A program made the translations under genes and the position numbers. Shown here in pieces: positions 35,688-46,911 of a stretch of 64,000 bases of DNA; positions within the stretch are counted from its first letter, which is position 1; each line of letters begins with the position of its first letter. The stretch spans positions 56,962 through 120,961 of the forward strand of contig ML977041.1 in assembly GCA_010015675.1 (NCBI GenBank), in the 5' to 3' direction. Under the pieces are notes generated by a model. It had not been told where the DNA came from. It was given only the letters and a program-made list of their open reading frames with translations, and made no database searches. The DNA is from Byssothecium circinans. Taxonomy: Eukaryota; Ascomycota; Dothideomycetes; Pleosporales; Massarinaceae.

Positions 35688-37534
35688 GGATTGCCAAATA
35701 TGTGAAACAGAAGGCAGTGCTAGACTGAAAGTCCAAGTTCTCAAATTCACAAAGAAACAATCACAGTGTCTAGGCACCCAGTCAACCATTTATCCATTAC
35801 AATAGCCAAGACTAAAATCAGTCTCCTACCGTGTCCATTTCGTCATCACTTTCCAGATATTCTCCTTTGCGGAGTCAGCATGGGTGCTTTTCGACCGTAA
35901 ATTACCCTTCTGGACGAAGTCGTTTCAAATACTATCAGTAGGCGAGGAGAAGCCAAAGACTCAACAACTGCCCGGCTAGTCGAAGCATTCGTTAACTAAA
36001 AGGCCAAGCCGGCAAGAAAGCTAACTCCCGGATATCAACAGCGTGCTGATAGGACCATAGGACAAACTGTCTACCCCGACAGACGACAATAGCAGGAGAC
36101 AGGCACACTTAGTTATTCAGTACCATTTTTTTATATCCTTAACGTCTACTATTTCGTGAGGGGGACAAGGAGATCGAAGTTCTATGATCTTGGTGAGGTG
36201 TAAAATTAACCTTGTGCTAGTAGCAGTGACACATACAAGTAGAGGTCGTTCTTAGTTGTCATCGAGGGAAAAGTCCCTCTAAAAGCGGCGAGCGGGCTAA
36301 AATCTCTGGATTCGGCGGCAGATTCACCGTCATCTTGCGTTGGGGTGTGGACCTTTTGGATAGGTGGTAGGTGATAGGTGATAGGTGATATTCAGCTTCA
36401 GCCTGCCTAGTCGAACGCGTGGACAACTCCTCCATTGTTCTGTTCTGTTCGGTAGGCTTCCTGCACTGCACTGCACTGCACTGCACCGCATAGCATGTTT
36501 TGCTTTTACTTTCACTTTCACTTTCGGTCCTTGTATAGGGAGGGGGCCACGTGGAGAGACCCATCACTTGTCGTGTTACATGTGCGAGCCTGTGAGCCTG
36601 TGAGCGTGTATGTACCATGGTATGCAGCAACAGGGCCACCAATCAGGAAGAAAAGAATCAGAGTGGCACCACACATCACACATCACACATCACACATATC
36701 ATACAAGCACCCGTCCATCCATCCATCCATCCTTCCTTCCTTCCTTTGCTTTACCCTGCTCCGCCCAGCTCGCGGCCTCCCCTCACGCTTCATCATCGTC
36801 ATCGTCATTTTCGAGCAAACAAAACACACGTTGAGTAGATTTTAGGAAAACTTGTATGCTATGGTCTAGTAATTTGTGATAAGCACGTTTTCTAATTGCG
36901 CTAATAGCCACCAGCTACCGGCTACCTAGTGCTATCTGTGCTCGTAACTCCGAGTCGGTCGACTATTCCAATGACCCGAACCACATAGAGGGAGGGGAGT
37001 GAAGGCGAGGAAATCTCCCCATCGACTAGCGAGAAAGGGGAGTCTCGAAAACTCGCAATGCTCTGTACTCTGAACCTAACAACCAACCAAGTGATGGATA
37101 TCAAGTGGCAGTGAGTGAGAGATAGAGAGAGAAGAGAGGAAGGGTTGTTTAAACATGGAAAACGTGGAACTGGAAAGAGACCCAAAACCAAGACCAAAAA
37201 CCAAGACCGACACTAGAAGAAACGCTTACAATAGTTAAAAGAAACAGAAAGAAGAAGAGGAAGAAAAAGGAGAAGCGAGGATGGATAGCAAAGTCCATCC
37301 ATCCACACCAAAGCGGCCGCGAAGCCAAACCACACCCATCTAACCCAACCCCATCCATAAAACCCAAACGCCAAAAAGAAAGAAAAAAGGAGGAGGGTCG
37401 GGGATCCCAAGAACCCCCGCACCCACGAAAACTGCCCCTCAAAACGAAAACAGTTTCCCTCCCCGCCCCCCGAGCGCAAAGGTCCACTCAAGGGGAGCAA
37501 GGATGACGTAACACATCAGTTCCCAAAGTACGAC
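35688..37534. other. 1.8-kb non-coding stretch rich in simple repeats
   Basis: No gene was recognised. A dense cluster of unrelated microsatellites lies at 36366-36746. Purine-rich sequence covers about 37100-37290 on this strand. Part may be the 3' UTR of the Ser-rich small protein gene. Confidence 0.5.
36366..36746. repeat. cluster of five different microsatellites
   Basis: Within 380 bp occur gtgatag (x3, from about 36367), ctgca (x5, 36461-36485), ctttca (x3, about 36508-36526), an acatcac-type repeat (36671-36697), and atcc passing into ttcc (about 36713-36745). The units are unrelated in sequence and length. Confidence 0.8.
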
Positions 37535-37908
37535 TCAGTTGTAATACCCCGAGTTCGGTGCCGAAGTGCTCGTATTCGGATCATTCGACGCGCCGCCGCC
37601 GTTGTGGACGACGGGACGTTGCGGCTTGGATGCGTAGCGGTAGTTGCGGGACGATTGGCCCGAGTGGGCGAAGAGGGATGATGATGCTGAGGCCGAGGAG
37701 GAGGATGAGGTGGTGGAGGAGGAGGTATATGCTGTTTTCTGCGTGTTAGATGATGGGGTTTTTTGAGGAAGAGATGGGACGGGGATGACGTACTTGACGA
37801 AGACGTTGAACGTGACGATGAGGATGATGTGCGGGGTGCGTAGTTATACGAAGCGCCCTTGTCCTGGGCGTAGGATGAAGAGGCGTAGGAGGAGCGTGAC
37901 GACGACAT
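37535..37908 (-). CDS. small Ser-rich protein, unknown function (103 aa)
   Basis: Exons are 37908-37794 and 37731-37535; the 62-nt intron has donor gtacgt and acceptor acag. The spliced product starts MSSSRSSYASSSYAQDKGA, has two poly-Ser tracts, and ends SRNYRYASKPQRPVVHNGG and NTSTSAPNSGYYN. Reading through the intron instead gives a Pro/His-rich frame with unusual composition, so the spliced form is preferred. There is no signal peptide, membrane helix or domain, and the protein is probably disordered. I do not recognise a family, but the C-terminal third looks constrained (low Ser, aromatic-rich). The function is unknown. Confidence 0.6.
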
Positions 37909-39750
37909 GGTTTGAGGTGTTGACGGGACGGGACGGGACGTTGGAAGGCGGATGCGATTGGTTGATGGTTGTTGAAGGAGCTGGAGAGGGGCGTTGATGT
38001 GGTCGGTGATGTAGGTAGCAGCGCCCGTTCAGGAAGTCAGAGACGGTATCGAAGGTCCGTTCAACCACCAAATAGGGTGAAAAGGGCGGTTTGATACGAG
38101 ATGTATCGACGGTTGACTGAAGGAAGCCTTCGCACGGTATCAGACAGCAACGATGTGAATGGATGGATGACTGGATGTCCGAGACAATTGTAGGCAGCGA
38201 GAAGACGACGACGACGAGGGTGGAGGAAGAATATATAAAGGCTCTGGGGATAGACAGGAAGGAGGACTTGGTAGGATGTGAAGACAAAAGAGAATGAAAC
38301 AGAAAAAACCCTCCGATGCACAGAAAGATTTATACCACCAGCAGCAGGCAGGTAGGCAGATAGATGCCTGAGGCCGGCCTCCCCCCAAGAACGCTTGACT
38401 CCCCCTCCCCCATCGTCGTCATGAGTCCTCGGGGATCTCCTACATCCGCAAACGCGTCCCCCCCAACACTGAACGCAGGTGCCTGGAAACACAGGACGGG
38501 CACATTGGCCCCAGGGGACAACGGATCGAGGGCATTGCGCGCAGGCGCGGGGATGGGCGAGGATTCACACGGCCTCGTCCATGGCTATACCAGAACCTAA
38601 CCCCAACCCAGACGGCCGGTCAAACAATCGAAGGCAGAAACTGGCAAGGATGGGCCAATTCTCCATCAACGATAGGACAGACAGGAAGCTAGTAAAAAAA
38701 GGGAAAGGGCAAAAGAAAGAGTCAGAGGGCATGACTGTGTGTATCAGTTCTGTTCACCGCGGGAAAAGGGCACAGTATCGTTCGAGCCCTCGAGGAAAGA
38801 CCCACGATGGCGAAGGGTACAGAGGCGATGACTGGACAAGGTCTGCGAGATGCTGCAAGGCACATCAGGCAACGACCCGTTCACCAGGCTTCAGCATAGC
38901 AGAAGCGGTGCAGGGACAAAGCAACTGGCGCAAGAGCGCGGTCCGCTGGTGAATGTTCGAAAGTCACCGGATGTCCTAAACGAGTCAAGTTTGGGGGCTG
39001 GTACACATGTCTGCCTGAAATTGACGTCTGGATCGGTGCACCGCGGTCCTGAGGTTGGGTCCTGGGTGCTGGGGCGAACAAAGAACGAAGACGGCGTCAG
39101 GAGTAGGAGAAGGGGACGGAGGCTGTATGCAGGAGGCAAAATGGGCGCAGTTGTTAGTGCAGGGCAGAAGGGCGGAGTTGGGATGGGATGGAGGGGCATG
39201 GCGGGGCAGGCAAAGCACATCCTCGAAGAGAAAGGCAAAGGCAAAGGGCAAGGCGACACGAACAGGTGACGAGCCTCGGCCGTGATTACTACGCAGTGAT
39301 TAGGATGATATGACGGAGTCTTCGGTTCGCGGCGGACTCGCCGAGCATTGCGTTGCGCACTCGCGCAGATGGATATGACTGTTCTGGCACCGGTGAGAAC
39401 AGTTGGCGAACGGAGCGCTTCGACGACGATTTGCATCCAATCGCCATATCTCAAGGAAATCCCAAAGAGACGGCCATTTGCTGACTCTGGCGGCGTTGTT
39501 GCGAACATGAGTTTGCTGTCGTGTTTCTGCGGCATTGCAAGGCCCAGTTCCGTTGCCCTTCTCGTCCTAACGACACGTTGGAACGGCCTGAGCTCTGAAA
39601 TGCTAGAACTGTCAATGCGCAGGAGACGATCACAAGCAAGCGAAAAGTACGCAATTGCACGCGGTCATGCGTGATTCAGGTGAATGCATGGGTATCATAC
39701 TATCAAAAAGTCTCCCCTGAAACTTCCGCTCCTCCACCTCCGCTTTCCCT
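37909..39750. other. 1.8-kb stretch without a recognisable gene
   Basis: Long open frames on both strands here (for example 38061-38492 minus, 38479-38952 plus, 38891-39535 minus) overlap one another and show no domain. Their residue composition looks like GC-rich non-coding DNA. The part near 37909-38500 is probably the promoter and 5' leader of the Ser-rich protein gene. Confidence 0.45.
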
Positions 39751-41231
39751 TTAATCCCAGTACTTCAGCGTACCATTCAGATCCCCAGTAATAACCTTGG
39801 ACGTCTCGCGCGGATGCCACTGTACCGCCAAAACCGGTGAGTCGCTCGCCTGGATCTTATGGTACATCTTGCACGTCTTCCAGTCCCAGAAGCACACATA
39901 ACCGCCGCTGTCTCCGGAGCTGATGAGTTGTCCATCAGGACTGATGGCCACGTCAGGCGCGTACCCTGCAACATTGTGGCCGCGATAGCTCTTCTTCCGG
40001 TTCTGGCGGAACCGGTCAGTGGAGGAATAGACTGTGATTTGATTATCGGAAGACTGGAAGGCGACGTATTTTCCGGATGGATGTGGCGATGCGCGAACCA
40101 TCGAGAACATGTACGGCTCGGCGATAAACTTGATGGGCACGGGGATACCGTATTCCCATGCGCGTAGTGACTTGTCATCCGATGTGGTGATGAAGCGGCG
40201 ATCCTGAGGAGAGTTAGTAAATGGAAAAAAGGGTGGAATGGCAGAGGCTTACCTCATCGCAGAACGTGATGGTGTTGACGGCACCCAAATGGTGATCATA
40301 TTCCTGAACCATTTCACCGCTTCTCGTGTCATATTGCAAGATCTTCTTGTCGGCCATACCGGCGAGGAATTCATGCGGCGTGCTCGGGTTGATACGGACG
40401 ACGTGCGGTGTCTTTCCGGAAGTGAATTTGTTGAGACACTTTCCAGTTTCCGTATCCCACAGCTTCATGTAGCGATCGTAGCTCCCAGAAACGAATCGTG
40501 CTCCATCAGGCGTGAAATCGACATCATTCACCGACTTTGTATGTCCAGAAAATGTGCGCAACAGTTCCCGCTGGTGGTAAACGTCCCACAACGCAATCTT
40601 GGAGTCTGCGGATGCTGACAAAAGAAGATGCCCGCTGCTAGGGAAGAAGCGGACTTGTGTAATAGACTTTGTGTGGTATTTGTACGTGTGGAGAAGCTTC
40701 TTCGGGGCATAGTTCTTGATGTCACCGCGCTCGCCGGTCAATTTGATGTCGAGATCTATGCATGCTTAGCACATGATTTACAGAGCGCTTGAAAAGCTTC
40801 AACATACCATTAGGAACATGCATGTACGTCCTGCCCTGGTAATCGAACTCTTCGCTGCCCACGAACTCGCTCGTCTCAGGCTGGGCCTCCGTGTCCGCGT
40901 AATCCGTGCCCGCCAGCTTCTTTGGTGCCGCCGAAGGATTTTCTTCAATCTCATCCTCTTCTATTATCTCCACCTCCACGTCGCTGCCAAACTCCTCGTC
41001 CGACAATGCATCTGGCCGCTCTTCCTCGTATCGCGCCCAGGGACCTTTGTACGCTCCTGGACCAGACACCACACTCGAATCGCCCTTGTTCTCTCTTTTT
41101 CGCTTCTTGGAGTTTGCGGACTGGTTCGACTCGAGCGCGCGGTGCGCTTCGCGGAAGGTAGATTCGCTGATGAAAGTCTCCGCCGCGAAACCAGTGGGAA
41201 CTTTGCCAGCTCCTTTTCCGTATCCAGCCAT
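39751..41231 (-). CDS. PRP17: pre-mRNA-splicing factor Prp17 (CDC40)
   Basis: A 459-residue WD40 protein of the second-step spliceosome. Exons are 41231-40808, 40755-40253 and 40203-39751; introns of 52 and 49 nt keep the frame. The N-terminal part has ISESTFREAHRALES, FVGSEEFDYQGRTYMHVPND and LDIKLTGERG, which are Prp17-specific. Seven WD repeats then run to the C-terminal LNGTLKYWD, with motifs such as SASADSKIALWDV and SGSYDRYMKLWDT. Start ATG 41231 (MAGYGKGAGK) was chosen because the upstream in-frame residues look non-conserved. Prp17 binds at or after the first catalytic step and supports exon ligation in the nucleus. Confidence 0.94.
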
Positions 41232-41860
41232 GATTAAAGCCCGTGGAGGAATCGTGTCCGTTTCTAAGGTATTTCGAGCAAAGGCGGGTGGTTGTCGTCC
41301 GCGGGGTAACTGTTTGTGAGGTCTCAGCAAGATATTTGTGTAGGCGGCGGCAGCGCCAAGACGAATTCACGTGACGTCACCATGCCCGCGCCCGCGGGCA
41401 CCACGGGCAGTTGTATGAACGTGTCAACCTATTCGTTCTCGTCGCTTTATGCGGTACTGGAAGAAAGGATTGATGCTGATTTACTTCCAGTAGGTGGTTA
41501 AGTAAGGCTTTCGAATGTCGAGCAAGCTTCTACAGAGTAGAGCCAAAGTATGAGAATCGTTCATTTACAACATGAAGTACACGCTATCATAAGCCATAAG
41601 AGCGTTAGGCTCTATTCGACTCACATGCCAGCCTTCAATCGATATCCAAGCGCTCCCCAAGAGCGATCCATGTCCAACCGCCTACGCCCCGCCTCTGTGG
41701 TATATCGCCCTCTCGCCGCAACAAAATCCCGCCCATGCCCCGTACGCCCATGCCCACTTCCCACTTTGGGACTCATGTCAAGGCTACAGCTAGTACCATA
41801 ACTGTCGAATCGAAGGGCATTCGGGAGCGGCGCGTTTGTGATCATTTAGACCGAGTATGC
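41232..41860. other. intergenic, PRP17 promoter and ERV14 3' flank
   Basis: No gene was seen. Short frames on both strands at 41621-41845 are not convincing. Confidence 0.4.
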
Positions 41861-42526
41861 TTAGTGTGCTTCGTCCCTGATGAGGGCAACGATCATGCTG
41901 TACAAGTAGAAGAAGAACATGATCAAGTGGAAACCCAGCTTGATAAATGATTCCTGAGAAAGTCAGCCTTAATCTTGAGCTTCTATAAAGTCCAGCAGTG
42001 GAGTAAAGGGTTGAATCCACGCGGTATTCAAATAGGAAGGCTGGTCTGACCTTCTTGTGCACATTCAGCTTCCTGAAGATCTCAGTCGCATCCAGCAGAT
42101 GCTGATTCTCGAAGATCCTAATTCTGGTTAGTATGACGCCATTCCACAGATAAAAGTGTCCCCATACTTCTTTCCGTTCCAGGCCAATAGCGGCAGGTTC
42201 AGGATCAGAGCTACCCAGTACCCGTTGATAAGGAAAAGGAAGGTCAGGAAAGCGTGGACGGCGGCTTCGGGGATGATGTAGGTGTTGAGGCGGTTGCAGA
42301 GGTCGATGGGGTTGATGTAGTCGCTGGCGCAAAAATTAGCATCTGGGGTCGAGGTGCGGCCCAGCCTGGGGAAGCCAGCAAAAACATGGCCAAGCGGCGA
42401 CATGTGAGGCTTGAGCAGCACTCACCATTCCAAATCGCTGTACATAATGGTGAAAAAGACCTGAAGGAAGAGGTTGACGGCGTTTATCAACACCGCCAAC
42501 AGGTACAACCAGGCTTCGCCGGACAT
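41861..42526 (-). CDS. ERV14: cornichon-family ER cargo receptor Erv14
   Basis: A 140-residue protein with three to four membrane helices that packages transmembrane cargo into COPII vesicles. Exons are 42526-42426, 42323-42168, 42123-42051 and 41953-41861, with introns of 102, 44 and 97 nt. The product reads [19 protein letters not shown], then the hallmark [18 protein letters not shown] formed across intron 1, then [20 protein letters not shown], the loop motif [18 protein letters not shown], and a last helix ending VALIRDEAH. Length and motif order match Erv14 and cornichon throughout. Confidence 0.95.
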
Positions 42527-43305
42527 TGTGAGAGCTGTCTGTGCCGCGTAGCACCGTTCCTGTAGCGATTCGAGCTGGTCAGATTATGTACAACACCGTA
42601 GGCGTGTTTGTGGGCGCGGATGGCGGCGAAGAGGGATCAGGCCTGAAATCGGCGGCAGGCGCGTGGTGAAGAGCGAGATAGCGGGCTAGGGGCGGAAAAC
42701 TAGCCTGCGAACGCGGGGTGGAACTGCGGAGGTGGAACGAATATGGGACGGGAAGCTCGATGAATTCACACGCAAGGCAGTGAGGAGAGGACGGAACACG
42801 TTGAAGGCTGGGGCTCGGTCGGTGCAGGCGGCGAGATTCTTCTGGATGACGTCCAAGGAAGGAACTGGCTGGCACGGGCGGCTGGCGGTGGTGGTGGCCA
42901 GTGCGCCGATGTGCCTCGCTTGTGCAGGCTAAGACGAAAGCTTGAGGGGGCACGAACGATGTCGGCGTCGCAAGCCAAAGAACCACAAAAATAGATGCAT
43001 GAGGCTGAACAGTTTGGCAGCTTCGAACATGTTGACACTTTCGTTTCGTTTTGCGCGTCAACCAACTGACAGCGGGTCTGTGCGGATGCTTCAAATACAT
43101 CGCGAAACTGAATAACGGGAAGGCGTGGATTGATACAGGACTCACGCGACCTCGCAGAAGGTACCTATTTGATGGAACCAAACACGCTCGACAGAATCTT
43201 GACCCAGAAAAGACAACGCCTGAAATGCAGTCCGTACAATCCTGGTATTCCAAGAAGTAAAACCATGGCTCTTGCCGCTACTCAACTCCAACTCCTCCTG
43301 CCCAA
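42527..43305. other. intergenic between MAP1 and ERV14
   Basis: No supported gene. A 224-codon minus-strand frame (42579-43253) covers most of it but has no domain and lies just upstream of ERV14, so it is taken as chance. Confidence 0.45.
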
Positions 43306-44630
43306 CTACGAAGCAGCTGCAACTGCGGAGTCGCCATTCGCAGCTTCCGGCATCGGTACTGGGCCACCAGGGGAATCCGGAAATCTAGCTGTCAGGACCT
43401 CCACGCCGTCTTCCGTCACCAGAAGAGTGTGCTCTGCGATAAGGTTAGCAAAGGGCTGCTGAGGGGGTGTCTCATCAACTCACCAAACTGGGCAGTCCGG
43501 GTACCGTCGCGCGTCACACTGGTCCAGTCGTCTGGCCATGTCTGGTCCCTATACGTGCCCAAGCTGATCATGGGCTCAATGGTGAAACAAACACCCGGTT
43601 TCGCTGTACCGACCGCCTTGTTCTTCGCGTAGTGGGGAACGTTTGGCGCGCAGTGGAACAGCTGGTTCACACCATGTCCGCAGTAGGTCTTGATCACGCT
43701 GCAGTCGCGGCTCTTTGCATGCTTCTCGATGACATTGCCAGGGTCTCGGAACAGCATGCCCGGCTTCACAATCTCAATGGCCTTGTCCAAGCACTCTCGC
43801 GCAGTCTCCACAACCCGAACCGACTCCGGATCTGCCAACGCCTTGTCGCCGATGTAGTATGTCTCGTTGAGATCGGCATGGAAGCCGCCGTGGTACAGTG
43901 AGATGTCAATGTTCAGGATATCGCCGTCCACGAGGACTCGCTGATCAGGGATGCCGTGGCAGATGACTTCGTTCGGCGACGTGCACACTGACTTGGGGAA
44001 GTGGCAGTAATTCAGCGGTGAGGGATACGAATCCCTCTCCACGCACGCCTTGTGAACGACCTCGTCGACATAGTCGGTGGTGACGCCTGGCTTTGCCGCT
44101 CTCGCTGCAATATCAAGAACCTCGCGCGCCAGCTTGCACACCTTGCGCATGGCATCCTGCTGCTTCTTGTCTAGTATGGTGATCTTGTTCCGGCCGACGA
44201 AGACCTGCTCGGAGCGCGGTATGCCGTCTTTTGCGTAGTCGGGAAGCTGTATGCTTGCGGGGACCTCGCGCCTCGGCGACAGTGGGTAAACGGGTCTCAG
44301 GCTTCCGGTGTAAGGGTAGGTGGGAAATGGGTTGAAGTGGCCGGTCGCTGGATCCGGGTGAGAAACTACTTTCGGGGTAATGATACTGGAGAGAATACTA
44401 CTTTGTGACTTATGCGCCTTTTTGTGATCACTCTGTCCAGCACGCATTAGCCTTCAAGCCGGCTGCTTGTGGAAGATCTTACTATGTACCCAGTTGCGCT
44501 TGAAGCAGTCTTGAGAGCAGAAGTAGCTCTCCTTGTCGAGCTTTTGGCATGTCGGACACTGCAGCTGGCTTGCATCATTCCCGCAATCCTTGCCCGAACA
44601 TTTTCGCGTGGCGGGCGCGTCTGCAGTCAT
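43306..44630 (-). CDS. MAP1: methionine aminopeptidase type 1
   Basis: A 405-residue enzyme that removes initiator methionine from nascent proteins at the ribosome. Exons are 44630-44490, 44432-43484 and 43433-43306; introns of 57 and 50 nt have gctaat and gctaac branch sites. The N-terminus is the eukaryotic zinc-finger extension (CSGKDCGNDASQLQCPTC, then YFCSQDC and a His pair). The pita-bread catalytic domain shows the metal ligands: two Asp in ILNIDISLYHGGFHADLNET, His in YCGHGVNQLFH, Glu in CFTIEPMISLG, and the last Glu in the spliced FEHTLLVTEDG. The final exon is needed for that last ligand, which confirms the splice. Divergent to the kynurenine monooxygenase gene. Confidence 0.95.
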
Positions 44631-45183
44631 GGTGTTGATGGTGAGGATGATGCGGGCAAATTCCAGAAAATGTTTTCTGTTGGAAGGCTGCTACTATAGC
44701 GGAAGAAGCGGCGACTTTATAGTTCGTCTTGCGGGATCTAGACGCGCAGCTGTGCGCCGGGGCAAACACTGAGTCTCTAAGAGCTTCCAAAGAGTGAACA
44801 CCGAGTCTGACAGTCGGCTTCGGCGTTGAAGTGGGGCTCGCTTATGTAACTGGCGCCTGCCGTTCGAACATCCATGGCTCATGACCACATGCGCTAGGTA
44901 GGTGATTCTTATCGGTGTATTCTTTTCCATTCTCATCTTCAAATCTTTCTCTTTCTCTCGCTGATTATATTTCTTCCGGCCGCGGACCTTGTACATAAAA
45001 CCTTCATCCTGAAGAAGAATTGGATTCATGTCCTCTCGTGAAATCTAATACACTGCTAATTCGCTTCTGCAATAACTTCTCCTCCAGTGCTTCGGCGTGT
45101 AATCAAAAACTATCTTGAAGTCCATCCAGCTCCTCCAGGAACACAACCCGCTTCCCCCTTCGGATCGAACGGAACTATCATTA
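44631..45183. promoter_or_regulatory. shared divergent promoter region, MAP1 and KMO
   Basis: A 553-bp interval between two divergent genes. A ct-rich tract lies near 44940-44965. No specific binding site was recognised. Confidence 0.35.
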
Positions 45184-46691
45184 ATGCCAGAAAAGACGAT
45201 CGTGGTCGGCGCTGGGCCAGTAGGCTCGCTAGCAGCCCTCTATGCTGCCGTACGAGGTCATGATGTCGAAATCTACGAACTGAGACCCGATCTTCGAGAT
45301 CCCGAAACGGTACCACTCAACTTCGCAAAGTCAATCAACCTCGCCCTTTCTGAACGAGGCATCAACTCTCTCCGAAAGACCGGCTTATCTGATCTCACCG
45401 AAGCCGTCCTCAACGAGACATTCCCTATGCATGGCCGCATGATCCACATCAGGAAGCATGGCGAGTACGTCCGAGAACCCCAGCTATACGATGCTCGCGG
45501 CAAGGTGCGTACTACCACTTTACCCCCACCGAACCCATGATCATAATTAACTAGAAATAGAGTCTACTCGCAATGGATAGAACAGGTCTCAACAAAACCC
45601 TTCTCGACCATCTCGAATCCATGCCCAACGTCAAATTCTTCTTCCACCACAAGCTCATCAGCGTTGACTTCCAAAAGAAACTCGCCTGGTTCGAACGGCG
45701 CGCAAAACACGACGACCCAGTCCGCGGCTTCGAAACCGAAGTGAACTTCGACTTCCTCATCGGTGCCGACGGCGCCCATTCAGCCGTACGATACCACCTC
45801 ATGAAGTTCGTCCCCATGAGCTACCAGCAAGAATACATCGACAAGCTATGGTGCCAATTCCACATCCCCCCCGCCCCCGACGGCGACTTCCGCCTGCCCC
45901 CAAACTACCTCCACATCTGGCCCCGCGACGAATCCATGTTCATCGCACTCCCCAACCTCGACAAATCCTTCACAGCAACCCTCTTCCTCACGCGATCCGG
46001 CTTCGAAGCCCTAGACGCCTCAGGAAAAGTCATTGAATACTTCACCACAAACTTCCCCGGCGTCGTCCCATCCCTCATCACAGAAAAAGACCTCCGCACC
46101 CAATACACGACAAACCAGCACCTCTCTCTAATCTCCATTAAATGCACGCCCTACCACTACGGCACCTCGGGCGTCATCGTCGGCGACGCCGCTCACGCAA
46201 TGGTGCCCTTCTACGGGCAGGGCATGAACGCCGGACTAGAAGATATCCGCGTCCTCTTCGACTTCATCGACGCATACCCCAACGACCGCGCCCAAGCCCT
46301 CGAGGAATACTCCAACCAGCGCACCCCCGACGCGCACACCATCAACGACCTCGCCCTCCGCAACTACCGCGAAATGGCCACCGATGTCACGAAACCGCTC
46401 TACCTGCTGCGCAAATGGCTCGAGGAGAAACTGGACTTGCATCTGCCCGGTGTCGGGTGGGCGACGCAGTATTCGCGCGTTACGTTTAGCAATATGCGGT
46501 ATTCGGAGGTGCTGTGGAGGGCGCAGAGGCAGGCGGGGTTTTTGAATGGCGTCGTGGGCGTGCTGCTGCTGCTTGGGGTGGGGTCGGGGGTTTGGCTTGC
46601 GAGGGGTGGTGCGGTGCAGAGGGTCAGGATGGGGGTTCTGAGGGGGGTTTGTAGGGTGGCGAGGGGGATGCAGGGGGCAGGGGGTGGTTAA
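45184..46691 (+). CDS. BNA4: kynurenine 3-monooxygenase
   Basis: A 483-residue FAD enzyme that hydroxylates kynurenine to 3-hydroxykynurenine in de novo NAD synthesis, usually at the mitochondrial outer membrane. Exons are 45184-45504 and 45561-46691 (56-nt intron, gtgcgt to atag). The Rossmann motif is [13 protein letters not shown] near the start, [10 protein letters not shown] follows, and the FAD-ribityl motif is [20 protein letters not shown]. The kynurenine-site segments INLALSERG and NYREMATDV match the family. The C-terminus has one strong membrane helix ([18 protein letters not shown]), the usual anchor. Start ATG 45184 puts the dinucleotide motif at residues 6-15, as expected. Confidence 0.94.
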
Positions 46692-46911
46692 GGGAGGAAC
46701 GTCTTTATGGTTATGGTACGAATATGGGTATGAAGGGGGATGTGCGTTTCTCTATCGGAGGAGAACGGGAATGGTTTTGTAGGATTAAATGTATATATTT
46801 ACCATGACGCGCCAATCAATGAGAGTATGATATGACTTGAGTTAACTATATTTGTTCCGATTATATTTGGATGATTTTAGGATACTATAACTAGTTGTGC
46901 ATCTATACAGT

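Noticed and set aside
42579..43253. 224-codon minus-strand open frame upstream of ERV14
   Set aside because: It has no domain or family-like motif, a Ser/Pro/His/Arg-rich composition typical of non-coding GC-rich DNA, and it occupies the ERV14 promoter.
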